Position numbers and translations under genes: made by a program | Source of the DNA: Gelidibacter salicanalis | Lineage (GTDB): Bacteria; Bacteroidota; Bacteroidia; Flavobacteriales; Flavobacteriaceae | Direction: 5' to 3' | Length of the DNA stretch: 64,000 nt | Assembly (NCBI RefSeq): GCF_016469035.1 | Contig: NZ_JAEHJZ010000046.1 | Span: 1 to 64,000, forward strand | The notes under the pieces: model-generated | Databases searched by the model: none | Seen by the model: only the letters and a program-made list of their open reading frames with translations | What the model was told of the DNA's origin: nothing | Part shown: positions 27,277-36,266 of the stretch, one piece after another | Position numbering within the stretch: the first letter of the stretch is position 1 | Layout: each line of letters begins with the position of its first letter

Positions 27277-27486
27277 CATTGTTGTCAGATAAAGAATAGA
27301 GAATAGAGAATAGAGAATAGAGAGTAGTTCATAGAGAAAATTAACTGACTGATAAACAATCGTTATTCTAAATTAGATTTGCCCGCTCACTCTAAGTGAA
27401 ATTAGCTTCAAAAAGCAAGGTATCATTTTAAGATTACATATCAGGTTTTGCTCTAGCTGGGTTTGTAGACTTTAATCTGGTTTACC
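27277..27486 (+). repeat. Dispersed repeat, copy 3 (decayed)
   Basis: The left end CATTGTTGTCAGATAAAGAAT matches the end of the other copies. The middle (about 27342-27430: ACTGACTGATAAACAATCGT, GCCCGCTCACTCTAAGTGAA) is clearly homologous, and the right end up to about 27486 is diverged. The segment with the CCCGATA palindrome is replaced by a 7-bp tandem repeat. The orientation is that of copy 1. Confidence 0.75.
27293..27327. repeat. (AGAATAG) heptanucleotide tandem repeat
   Basis: Four perfect AGAATAG units and a fifth with one change (AGAGTAG). It sits inside dispersed repeat copy 3, in the place where copies 1 and 2 have the CCCGATA palindrome. Confidence 0.9.
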
Positions 27487-27513
27487 ATAGAAAATAGTCT
27501 TATGATATCAATA

Positions 27514-27557
27514 AAACCAAATCTGGATCTTAATAAAGACTTTCATCTGGTTTTTTT
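27514..27557 (+). terminator. Probable terminator between rimO and mgtE
   Basis: AAACCAAAT (27514-27522) pairs with ATCTGGTTT (27545-27553) with one mismatch and is followed by T residues. The loop is 22 nt, longer than usual. It would serve rimO, 240 bp upstream. Confidence 0.55.
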
Positions 27558-27566
27558 ATGTAATTA

Positions 27567-28907
27567 TCAGAATCCGAAATATTTTGATGCAATAGAAAAA
27601 TAAATAAGCACCCCACAAATATCAGAAAGTGATGTGACCAAGGGCGCACTAGCGGTAGCAGGATCAATTTTTAATTTGGTAAATATGAACGGCAATAACA
27701 TGCCTATTAAACTCCCCAGCATAACATTGAGCACCATGGCAATACAGACTACCACGATGACTTCCGGCGCTCTAAAACTCGCTACCGCGGCAACACTTGC
27801 TGCCATGGTAAGACCCAGCAAAAATGAGATGATCAGCTCCCTGCCAATCAGTTTATACCAGTCTGATATTTGAATTTCTCCCAAAGCTAAATAGCGAATC
27901 ATTAAGGTAGCAGATTGTGATCCGGCATTTCCGCCACTGTCTATCAGTAACGGTAAAAAGAACACCAGGGCCACCACTTGCTGAATCACATCTTCAAAGT
28001 TCGCTAAAGCAGCGCCAGAAAAGACATTCATAAAAACGAGAAGCACCAACCAGACAATTCGATTTTTATACAAAATAAGAATGCGTTCCTTTAGTGGGTT
28101 CTTGCTCGCATTTTGAATGGAACCGAATTTATGAAAATCTTCTGTAGACTCTTCTTCTATAACATCCAGGATATCATCAAAGGTGACAATTCCTAAAAGC
28201 ACACCTTCTTCATTCAGCACCGGTAAGGCTTCCCGATCATAATCTTTAAACACCTGAATGGCTTTTTCCTGATCGTCCAAAGCATTTAAAAACACAAACC
28301 GATGGTCTATAAGGTCGGCTACACGTTCTTCAGGACCGGCCAAAATTAAATCTTTAATGGAGAGATCGTCAATTAATTTCCAATGTTGGTCAATGACATA
28401 TATAATGTTTAATGTTTCAGAATCCTGTCCAAATTTTCTAATATGTTCAAACGCCTTCGCAACGGTAAAGTCTTCCTTAATGGCTACAAACTCAGGAGTC
28501 ATTAGTCGCCCAATACTGTCCTTTGGATAGCCCAATAACTGCACTGTTATTTTGCGCTCTTCGGGAGATAATTTTTGTAACAGTTGACTTACAATGTCTG
28601 GGGCTAAATCTTCAAAAAAAGCCGTTCTATCATCAGGTTCAATGTCATTGAGCAATCGCGATAGCTTTTGGGAATTTTGAGATAAGCCTTCAATGACGTC
28701 TTGCTGATCAGCTCGCGACAGCATTTTAAAAACCTTTTTCGCCCGCCTTCTCGATAATAACCGGATCAAAATAATTTTATCAGTTTTTGAAGCCTCTTTT
28801 ATCAGAAGAGCAACATCTAGAGTGTCTCTATTTTCCAATAATAATTTGAGCTCTCGCCAGTTACTATTGGAAATTAGATTTTGGACATTAGGTTTTGTGG
28901 TGCGCAT
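27567..28907 (-). CDS. mgtE: Magnesium transporter MgtE
   Basis: A 446-residue Mg2+ channel of the inner membrane. The cytosolic N domain (about 1-125) is a helical superhelix (SRADQQDVIEGLSQNSQKL). Two CBS domains follow (about 130-255; LPVLNEEGVLLGIVTFDDILDVIEEE), which sense intracellular Mg2+ in the family. Five transmembrane helices then start near 285, with the pore segment LPLLIDSGGNAGSQSATLMIR. The length and domain order are standard. It is divergent from nothing and monocistronic; the 195-bp gap upstream holds no gene. Confidence 0.95.
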   Translation of the reverse strand: MRTTKPNVQNLISNSNWRELKLLLENRDTLDVALLIKEASKTDKIILIRLLSRRRAKKVFKMLSRADQQDVIEGLSQNSQKLSRLLNDIEPDDRTAFFEDLAPDIVSQLLQKLSPEERKITVQLLGYPKDSIGRLMTPEFVAIKEDFTVAKAFEHIRKFGQDSETLNIIYVIDQHWKLIDDLSIKDLILAGPEERVADLIDHRFVFLNALDDQEKAIQVFKDYDREALPVLNEEGVLLGIVTFDDILDVIEEESTEDFHKFGSIQNASKNPLKERILILYKNRIVWLVLLVFMNVFSGAALANFEDVIQQVVALVFFLPLLIDSGGNAGSQSATLMIRYLALGEIQISDWYKLIGRELIISFLLGLTMAASVAAVASFRAPEVIVVVCIAMVLNVMLGSLIGMLLPFIFTKLKIDPATASAPLVTSLSDICGVLIYFSIASKYFGF

Positions 28908-29102
28908 AAAAATAGAGTCTTATACCATGAAATCCATCTAAACAAAAGCTCGTTTTAGGGGCTTCTATGGATTAATGTGTATAAATATAAACCTTATATC
29001 TTGTATAATTTAACCGTTGGGATTATTCATGAAAGGAAGCCTATTTTTGATATTTTATAGAAGGTTTTTTGAGTCTCATTCAGCGATTTTTGATGTGAGT
29101 CA

Positions 29103-30413
29103 TTAGTTTGTTTCCTTTTGTTTTTCCAAATGCCTGTTGATTTTATCAATAGCCGATTCTATGGATTTTTCGGGTTCTATTATATTGTATTCACCCCAAA
29201 ATGCCGGATCAGAAAATCCAGAAGCTTCTTCGCTTAATATGACTGTCGGGCGTAAGGTCTCTCTTCGGGTTGGGTCGTCGTTCAATGTCTTTGCCCAGTC
29301 CGTTACCGCCATTTCACTACTTAAAGTATATACGCTATTAAACAAGCGGCCCTTCCAATTTACTTTAAAAGTCAAGAGGATGTTACTATAGCCATAATGC
29401 CATTTGTTATCCTTGAGTCTGTAATCTACCCGATAAGCGGCCTCAGTAGGGTAAACCGTAACTCTGTTAGGTTTCTTTTTCACAAAAAGTTCGGCAGCCC
29501 TTTCTCTGTTTTCAACATTTAAATTGTAGATGGCGCTAATGAGCGAGAAGGTTTCGGCATCAATATAAAGTTTTCCATAATGCATCGGTTCAGTGATGTT
29601 GGGGCGTTGTTTAAATTTAACCACATAGACTGATCGGTTATTAATTTCAGTCGGTTTATCGAATGAAAACTCATATTCGGCAAAGGTAATATCGTTAAAA
29701 ATAAACTGCGGATATTTGATGACATCAGCATAAATAGCGCTGAATGGACCGCCTTGCAACTTTACTGCGAGCGTATCCAATCGGCTATAGTCTGTGCTTT
29801 TACGAGCTTTGATAAGCTTAATTTTATCTGCTTTAGACGAACTAGAAGGTTGTCGATAAATTTCGACGATAGCTTCAGATAAAGAGGCATCGCGACGTCT
29901 CTTTTTGATGGTTTCCCGGTAAAACGCCGTCATTACCGTTTCTTCACTCAGGTTGTACTCGCCTTTTTTGTCTAGGGCTGCCTTTACTAATGACTTGGCG
30001 TCTTTGGGAGCGTTAATTTTTATTTCGGACAGCTGCATGGCGGCTTCTTCCAATAAAATATGGATGTCTTCACCATTCAGACTCGATAGGGGGATGGTTT
30101 TAGTCTGATACCCCAAGAATGAAATATGAATGCTATTGGATATATAAGAACTAGGGACTTTTAACAGAAACTCGCCATCTGAATTGGTAATGGTACTGAT
30201 ATTGGTTTCTAAAACGTTTATTGTCGCAAAAGCGAGTGGCTCTTTCGATTGACTATCAATGATGGTGCCTCTAAACTCGCTAAAATCCTGTATGGCTTCA
30301 GGGAGTTGTTGTAACGTCTTCGCGGTCAGTGGAATTCCAGACAACACAAGGAAAATCACCAATATCCAAAGATTCTGGAATTTAGAAATGCTTAATTTGA
30401 TTGTACGATTCAT
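29103..30413 (-). CDS. Exported protein with carboxypeptidase-regulatory-like domain, function unknown
   Basis: 436 residues. The hydrophobic stretch LWILVIFLVLSGIPLTA (about 15-31) is a signal peptide or anchor. A carboxypeptidase D regulatory-like beta-sandwich follows (about 48-130: EFRGTIIDSQSKEPLAFATINVL ... SFLGYQTKTIPL, given in pieces), then a domain of about 280 residues rich in beta strands with VMTAFYRETIKKRR, which recurs in bacteroidete cell-surface proteins. The family is common in Flavobacteriaceae but has no assigned biochemical role that I can name. There is no barrel. It is upstream of mgtE on the same strand but 195 bp away, so probably separate. Confidence 0.7.
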   Translation of the reverse strand: MNRTIKLSISKFQNLWILVIFLVLSGIPLTAKTLQQLPEAIQDFSEFRGTIIDSQSKEPLAFATINVLETNISTITNSDGEFLLKVPSSYISNSIHISFLGYQTKTIPLSSLNGEDIHILLEEAAMQLSEIKINAPKDAKSLVKAALDKKGEYNLSEETVMTAFYRETIKKRRRDASLSEAIVEIYRQPSSSSKADKIKLIKARKSTDYSRLDTLAVKLQGGPFSAIYADVIKYPQFIFNDITFAEYEFSFDKPTEINNRSVYVVKFKQRPNITEPMHYGKLYIDAETFSLISAIYNLNVENRERAAELFVKKKPNRVTVYPTEAAYRVDYRLKDNKWHYGYSNILLTFKVNWKGRLFNSVYTLSSEMAVTDWAKTLNDDPTRRETLRPTVILSEEASGFSDPAFWGEYNIIEPEKSIESAIDKINRHLEKQKETN

Positions 30414-30490
30414 AACACGCTATTTTGTAATGATTAAATTACTAAAAATATGCAGGTTATGAGGTGTTTTAGCTGTTAATATTGAAGGAT

Positions 30491-32980
30491 TTATAATTTG
30501 AAAGCATTGTTATTCACAAAGAAAATGGCATTTACGAAGAATAACTTACCATTTTCCCAGAAATTACGGAACAGTATATTATCAGCCATATAAATGATGC
30601 TACCATTACCTAAGCGTTCTTCACCAAAAATCAAGGAGTTTTCTAGATTTTTTAAAGTATGTTTTCCAGCAAAACCAGATACATTTTTAGGATCCTCGCC
30701 TAAATACGCCACATTATAACCGTCTTCTAAAAGACTATAGGCGCTAGAGCCCGATTTTAAAGTAAAGTAATTTTTATCATACCCAAACGCCAAGGGGTGC
30801 GTAGGGTCGACTTTCGATTTAAAAATGGCACCAGTAATCATCCCATTGGTGGCTTCACGTTCGCGTTCAGCATAGGGCGTGAGGTTTGTTTTGGTTGCGG
30901 TCGAATCTTTGGTAGTGTTGCGTTTCAGACCAAAATCTTTATGATCAGCAAATATATTGAGCGCCCCATCTATGGCAATAACTTTACCGCCTTTCTTGAT
31001 CCAATGCTGTAGTTTTTCCAAATTCGATTCGTTAAAGAAGCGATTGTAATACCCATTAGGAATTACCAAAACAGAATAGGCATCAAGGTCTGTTTGGGCA
31101 AAATTGTCAGTATTTATAGAGGTTACGGGATACTGCAATTGCTGTTCAAAAAAGTGCCACACTTCGCCATAAGCCAATGACGAGGTGTAATTTCCGGAAA
31201 GTAAGGCTACCTTCTGCTTATGGACCAATTTGACATCTGGTGATCCGAAATCTGGACCCGTTTGAGAAAATCCGCTAGCAATAGCCACGATTTTTCTCTT
31301 GAATTTATTGGCAGCCGCAATTACAAGAGCATCAAAGTTGTCTATTTTTTTATTGTCACCTCTAACAATAATCAATGCCCCACTATCAAAAGACTGCTCT
31401 GGATTTTTAGTGGTCAGTGCTTTTTCTGTAAAACGGACTTTAATATTCTGTTTTAATAATTCAGCCAAAAATGCAGCATCCTTCATATGATCCCATTTGG
31501 CCATATAGCCGGTAGCACTTGTGTTTTTCTGATTTGTTTCGACCGTTGTTGATGTGGTGGTTGTAGCAGCCAAAGTGGTACTAGCAATGGCATCCAAGCC
31601 GTAAGCATGCGGTAAACTCCATGCAGTAATATCGTACGTAATTGAATCGGCCAAGGTCGTATTCGGCTCAAACAACACTTGCACCATTTGGCCTTTTGGC
31701 TGATTGGTACTCACTACTAAATCTTCAGAAGTTCCGCTCAAGTTTCCACTTTTGTTGTCTTGATACTTATACCCAGAAATTTTTCCGGAGGCTGCGGCAC
31801 CATAGGTAATATCATGCTTGTCTAATAAGGTTTTTAAACCTTCAATTTTATCAGAACTGCCACGCAACACATAACTCTTGTATTTAAAATTTGTATTGGC
31901 AAAATACTTTTTAAATTCCGTGTTTAATTTTTCAGCATTTTTTGAGGCAATTTCTACTGTAGACAAACCTGTGGTGTGGTGGTGTTCCACCCGATCTACA
32001 AGGGTTAATACATTGCCTTCATCATTTAGAATGCCTAATCCTGATTGTCCGCCTTGCTCATAAGTCATCCCGATGGCGCCAAGATAGGTAGGGTAGGTAT
32101 CGCCGTAGCTTGGGTATAGCAGATCAAAGCGTTCGCGTGTAAAATATAACCAGCCATTGGCGTCAAAATATTTCGCGTGATTTTCCCCAATTTGCGTTTG
32201 GAAATCGCGTTGCCAATCCGTAATGATCTCATGAAAAGGTTCCGCTGCCGGTGCAAAATAATAGGGCTCATTGATGCCTTGTTCATGAAAATCCACATGA
32301 ATTTGTGGTAACCATTTGTTGTACACTTTTAAACGCGCTTGGGTTTCCTTTTGGCTCGCCCAAACCCAATCTCTATTTAAGTCAAATAAATAATGGTTGG
32401 CTCTTCCTCTTGGCCAAGGCTCATTTTGTTCATTAGCTTGTTGGTCGGTATCATACGGCGTGCTTTTGGTTTGGTTATACCAATTCACATACCGGTCACG
32501 CCCATCAGGATTGAGACAAGGATCAATAATAACCACCGTATTTCTTAACCATTCTTGTTTTTCCGTCAACAAGCTGTGAATGGTTTTCATGGAAGCTTCC
32601 GTGCTAGATGCTTCGTTGCCGTGTACATTGTAACTTAACCAGACAATGGCAATACCATTTGAGCCTAGATTTCCGTCGCCAATTCCTGCATTTTTCAGAT
32701 GGTCTAGTCGGATGTTTTCGAGGTTTTTTATGTTGTCTTCAGAAGAAATAATAGCCGTGTACAAGGGCCGTCTTTCATAAGTTTCGCCATAGTTTTCAAG
32801 TTTTACTTGATTGGGCAGTTGTGAAGCTACCATTTTAAAGTAATCAACAACTTGATGGTGTCTGGTAAATTCTGTACCTAAAGTATAGCCTAGAAAATCT
32901 GACGGCGATTGGAGGTTTTGTGCTTTTGAGACAAAGATACTGCTCATAAGAACAAAAATAACAACGGATATTTTTTGCAT
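30491..32980 (-). CDS. Secreted M14-family zinc carboxypeptidase
   Basis: 829 residues with the signal peptide MQKISVVIFVLMSSIFVSKA. The N-terminal third is an M14 peptidase domain: zinc ligands H120 and E123 in NVHGNEASS, the substrate-binding LNPDGRDRY and LFDLNRDW, and a third ligand at H228 or H232 in PQIHVDFHEQG. The remaining ~450 residues include a glutamine-amidotransferase-like segment (LDAYSVLVIPNGYYN), typical of the large bacteroidete M14 proteins. It probably removes C-terminal residues from peptides in the periplasm or outside the cell. TATCTTTA on the minus strand (33011-33018) is a near-consensus promoter box 30 bp upstream. Confidence 0.88.
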   Translation of the reverse strand: MQKISVVIFVLMSSIFVSKAQNLQSPSDFLGYTLGTEFTRHHQVVDYFKMVASQLPNQVKLENYGETYERRPLYTAIISSEDNIKNLENIRLDHLKNAGIGDGNLGSNGIAIVWLSYNVHGNEASSTEASMKTIHSLLTEKQEWLRNTVVIIDPCLNPDGRDRYVNWYNQTKSTPYDTDQQANEQNEPWPRGRANHYLFDLNRDWVWASQKETQARLKVYNKWLPQIHVDFHEQGINEPYYFAPAAEPFHEIITDWQRDFQTQIGENHAKYFDANGWLYFTRERFDLLYPSYGDTYPTYLGAIGMTYEQGGQSGLGILNDEGNVLTLVDRVEHHHTTGLSTVEIASKNAEKLNTEFKKYFANTNFKYKSYVLRGSSDKIEGLKTLLDKHDITYGAAASGKISGYKYQDNKSGNLSGTSEDLVVSTNQPKGQMVQVLFEPNTTLADSITYDITAWSLPHAYGLDAIASTTLAATTTTSTTVETNQKNTSATGYMAKWDHMKDAAFLAELLKQNIKVRFTEKALTTKNPEQSFDSGALIIVRGDNKKIDNFDALVIAAANKFKRKIVAIASGFSQTGPDFGSPDVKLVHKQKVALLSGNYTSSLAYGEVWHFFEQQLQYPVTSINTDNFAQTDLDAYSVLVIPNGYYNRFFNESNLEKLQHWIKKGGKVIAIDGALNIFADHKDFGLKRNTTKDSTATKTNLTPYAEREREATNGMITGAIFKSKVDPTHPLAFGYDKNYFTLKSGSSAYSLLEDGYNVAYLGEDPKNVSGFAGKHTLKNLENSLIFGEERLGNGSIIYMADNILFRNFWENGKLFFVNAIFFVNNNAFKL

Positions 32981-33100
32981 GATAAAGTGGTGTGGTGTAA
33001 TTAGTAGAGTAAAGATAGCTAGTCAAAGTGAATTAACTAAAATTTAGTACTCAAAAAAAGTTAAGAGCGCTATCTTTACATCTCAATTTTAAATTCTAAT

Positions 33101-34702
33101 ATGCCAACCGATTGTATCCCATTTAGAGACACCAATTATTTTTCGTCATTGATCACCGATTATCTGGATGAAAAAGAGGACTTAAAGCCATTTTATAATC
33201 GGTTTCCATCGCTTGAGAATTTTGAAGCGCAAATTGAAGAAAAGCAACAATCATACAATAAAAGCAATCGATCAGATGTGGTAAAGGCATTGATGATGCA
33301 ATATGAAGGCTTGAGTATTTCTTCTATGACGCTAACCAATATTGATCTCCTAAAACACGGTACAACCTTTACGGTGACCACAGGACACCAGCTGAATTTA
33401 TTTACAGGTCCGTTGTATTTTTTCTATAAAATTATCTCCACAATAAATTTATGTAAAACCCTTAAAGAGAAATATCCGCATTACAATTTTGTACCTATTT
33501 ATTGGATGGCAACGGAGGATCATGATTTTGAGGAAATCAATTTTTTTAATTTTAAAGGCAAAAAAGTTCAGTGGAATAGAGATGCTTCTGGTGCAGTGGG
33601 CGAATTTGATCTGCAAGGTTTAGATCAGGTGTATGAGGTATTTGCGGCACAATTGGATACTAGCCTCAATGCAAAGTCTTTAAAAAAGCTATTTCACCAA
33701 ACGTATTTAGAACATGATAATCTAACTACAGCCACACGATTTTTGGTCAATAAATTATTTTCAATTAGTGGTTTGGTCATTTTGGATGGTAATGATCCCA
33801 TCTTAAAAAAACTTTACAAACCTTATATCGAAGACGAATTAATACATCAGTCTTCATTTAAAAAGGTATCAAAAACCAATGAAGACATCAATGCATTGCC
33901 TTCTAATTACAAAATACAGGTTAATCCGAGAGAGATTAATTTGTTCTATATCCATAACGCTATAAGGGAGCGCATTCTCGAAACAGATGGTGTTTTTGGC
34001 GTGTTGGATACAGATATACGTTGGACGAAAGATGAATTATTAGCTGAGGTGAATGAACATCCAGAGCGTTTCAGTCCGAATGTCATTTTACGTCCGCTCT
34101 ATCAAGAAATTATTTTGCCTAACCTCTGTTATATTGGAGGTGGTGGTGAATTGGCGTATTGGTTACAGTTAAAGTCCAATTTTGAAGCTCAAAATGTTGC
34201 GTTTCCAATGCTGCTGTTGCGTAATTCCGTATTGCTCATTACTGAAAAACAGAAAGAGAAACTTGAAAAGATGAATATTTCTGTAACTGATTTGTTTTTG
34301 AAACAGGATGATTTAATGACTAAGGTTACAAAAGCTATCTCAGAGATCAACATTGATTTTAGTCCACAAAAGGAACAACTTCAAAAACAATTTGAAGACC
34401 TCTATGATTTGGCAGAGCAGACGGATAAATCTTTTAAAGGTGCTGTTGCTGCTCAGGAAGTCAAACAAATTAAAGGCCTTGAACATCTTGAAAAACGCTT
34501 GTTAAAAGCCCAAAAAAGAAAATTGGAAGATGTGTTGGAGCGGGTTAGACTGTTGCAAGATGAATTATTTCCGGGCCAAAGTCTACAAGAACGCCAGATG
34601 AACATTTCAGAATTTTACTTAGAATATGGCGAAGAGATCATTCTAACATTGGTTCAAAACTTAGATCCTCTACATTCTGAATTTCTAATATTAGAAGTAT
34701 AA
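33101..34702 (+). CDS. bshC: Bacillithiol biosynthesis cysteine-adding enzyme BshC
   Basis: 533 residues. It adds cysteine to glucosaminyl-malate in the last step of bacillithiol synthesis. The family segments TGHQLNLFTGPLYFFYKI (about 97-114), FVPIYWMATEDHDFEEIN and LCYIGGGGELAYWLQLK are present, followed by a C-terminal coiled coil (about 430-500), which is usual for the family. BshA and BshB are not in this window. TATCTTTA at 33071-33078 is a near-consensus promoter. The PLP decarboxylase begins 25 bp downstream, so the two are probably cotranscribed. Confidence 0.93.
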   Translation: MPTDCIPFRDTNYFSSLITDYLDEKEDLKPFYNRFPSLENFEAQIEEKQQSYNKSNRSDVVKALMMQYEGLSISSMTLTNIDLLKHGTTFTVTTGHQLNLFTGPLYFFYKIISTINLCKTLKEKYPHYNFVPIYWMATEDHDFEEINFFNFKGKKVQWNRDASGAVGEFDLQGLDQVYEVFAAQLDTSLNAKSLKKLFHQTYLEHDNLTTATRFLVNKLFSISGLVILDGNDPILKKLYKPYIEDELIHQSSFKKVSKTNEDINALPSNYKIQVNPREINLFYIHNAIRERILETDGVFGVLDTDIRWTKDELLAEVNEHPERFSPNVILRPLYQEIILPNLCYIGGGGELAYWLQLKSNFEAQNVAFPMLLLRNSVLLITEKQKEKLEKMNISVTDLFLKQDDLMTKVTKAISEINIDFSPQKEQLQKQFEDLYDLAEQTDKSFKGAVAAQEVKQIKGLEHLEKRLLKAQKRKLEDVLERVRLLQDELFPGQSLQERQMNISEFYLEYGEEIILTLVQNLDPLHSEFLILEV

Positions 34703-34727
34703 ATTCCACATAATATATAGTGAACTT

Positions 34728-36107
34728 ATGACGAGTATGCATAAAATTGACATGGACCTCATTGAGATGACTTTAGATGTTATGAAATATGCTATTGGGC
34801 GTATTTCAGCAACTGAGCATCCTATTGGGAAACCTAAAAAAGAAGAAGAACTCAAAGCATTGGTAGGAGAAACCATTACGGCGAAAGGCGTGGGTGGCGA
34901 ATATGCGTTTAATTTGTGGAAGGAACATTTAGCAAAGGCTAATGTACCGGTAGATCATCCGCGGAATTTGGCATTTGTACCAGCTTCGCCAACTAAGGCC
35001 GCTATTATGTTTGATTTGGTCACTTCGGCGTCCAGCATTCACGGCGCGTATTGGATGGAAGGTGCAGGCGGTATTTTTTGCGAAAATGAAGCTATGAAGT
35101 GGATGGTGTCCCTCACCGGACTGCCAGAAGGTGCTTTTGGGGTGTTCACCAGTGGCGGAACGGCGGCAAATTTATCTGCCATTGTAACAGCAAGGGAACA
35201 TTGGCGCGAAAACCCAGAATTTCAGCGCGAAAAAGGCTTGATCATTACGTCAATTGGTGCGCATTCGTCCATCAAAGCCATGGCAAAAGTGGCTGATGTC
35301 GATATCCTTTTGGTCGATTCAGAAGAGCGTCTTACAGGGGACGATTTAATGACTACTATTAAAAGCTTGGACGACCATCAGCGTAAACGTCTTTTTGCTG
35401 TAGTAGCCACTGGAGGTACTACTAACGCAGGAATTATTGATGATTTAGAAAGTGTCGCTCAGGTTTGCGAACAAGAAAATCTATGGTTCCATGTGGATGC
35501 CGCTTACGGTGGCGGTGCATTGGTGGCAGACTCTGTGCGTCATTTATTTAATGGTATTGAAAAAGCAGATAGCATTACTATAGATCCACACAAATGGATG
35601 TTTTCACCTTATGATTGTGGGGCGGTAATTTATAAAGAACCTGAATTGGCAAAAAATGCCCATTCCCAACAAGGATCGTATTTAGATATTTTTAAAGATG
35701 AAGGCGCACATGGTTTTAATCCTACAGATTACCAAATTCAATTAACCCGACGTGTGCGTGGTTTACCATTGTGGTTTTCTTTGGCCACACACGGTACTGA
35801 TCGTTATAAAGAAGCTGTAGAACGCGGTATAGAACTGGCTCAAATTGCAGGTAAAATGATTGAGGCGCATCCAGATCTCGAACTGGTGCGAGAACCAAGT
35901 TTATCTTGTGTGTTGTACAGAAGAAAAGGCTGGGATCCTGAGGACTATACACACTGGACCTATGAAAACCATCGTAAAGGGTTTGCTTTGGTAACACCAA
36001 CCAAATGGAAAAATGGCGACACTTTTGAAACCGTTTCCCGCTTCTGCTTCATTAATCCTGATACAACAGAGAAAGATATTGAAATGATTTTGGAGACCAT
36101 GGTCTAA
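34728..36107 (+). CDS. Group II PLP-dependent decarboxylase (glutamate/aromatic amino acid decarboxylase-like)
   Basis: 459 residues of the fold-type I decarboxylase family. The cofactor site is visible: FTSGGTAANLSAI for phosphate binding, HVDAAYGGGAL with D257 holding the pyridine nitrogen, and TIDPHKWMF with K289 forming the Schiff base. The substrate is unresolved: aspartate, glutamate, diaminobutyrate or an aromatic amino acid are all handled by close relatives. The product may be a beta-alanine-like amine or GABA. It lies 25 bp after bshC. The second ATG (codon 4) is an alternative start. Confidence 0.87.
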   Translation: MTSMHKIDMDLIEMTLDVMKYAIGRISATEHPIGKPKKEEELKALVGETITAKGVGGEYAFNLWKEHLAKANVPVDHPRNLAFVPASPTKAAIMFDLVTSASSIHGAYWMEGAGGIFCENEAMKWMVSLTGLPEGAFGVFTSGGTAANLSAIVTAREHWRENPEFQREKGLIITSIGAHSSIKAMAKVADVDILLVDSEERLTGDDLMTTIKSLDDHQRKRLFAVVATGGTTNAGIIDDLESVAQVCEQENLWFHVDAAYGGGALVADSVRHLFNGIEKADSITIDPHKWMFSPYDCGAVIYKEPELAKNAHSQQGSYLDIFKDEGAHGFNPTDYQIQLTRRVRGLPLWFSLATHGTDRYKEAVERGIELAQIAGKMIEAHPDLELVREPSLSCVLYRRKGWDPEDYTHWTYENHRKGFALVTPTKWKNGDTFETVSRFCFINPDTTEKDIEMILETMV

Positions 36108-36255
36108 TTCTAGTGATATAATACTTAAGAGTTGCTATTTTATAAGAGTTTCAGAGCTAAATGCCTTTAAAATTTCAGAATCAAGCGCTCACTAAAACCT
36201 AGTGTTTTTTATTAATTTTCATTGGCGCTAAATGGTAAATCTAAAAATCAATCCT

Positions 36256-36263
36256 TATTTTTG
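36256..36263 (+). promoter_or_regulatory. guaA: Promoter -7 box immediately before guaA
   Basis: TATTTTTG matches TAnnTTTG and ends 3 nt before the guaA ATG at 36267. It excludes the longer in-frame start at 36222 and implies transcription beginning on the start codon. Confidence 0.65.
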
Positions 36264-36266
36264 CGC

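Noticed and set aside
36222-36266. Longer N-terminus of GuaA
   Set aside because: The promoter box lies inside this stretch and the family begins at [12 protein letters not shown].
36108-36266. Purine riboswitch before guaA
   Set aside because: No three-way junction with the conserved loops could be built, and the promoter box is too close to the start.
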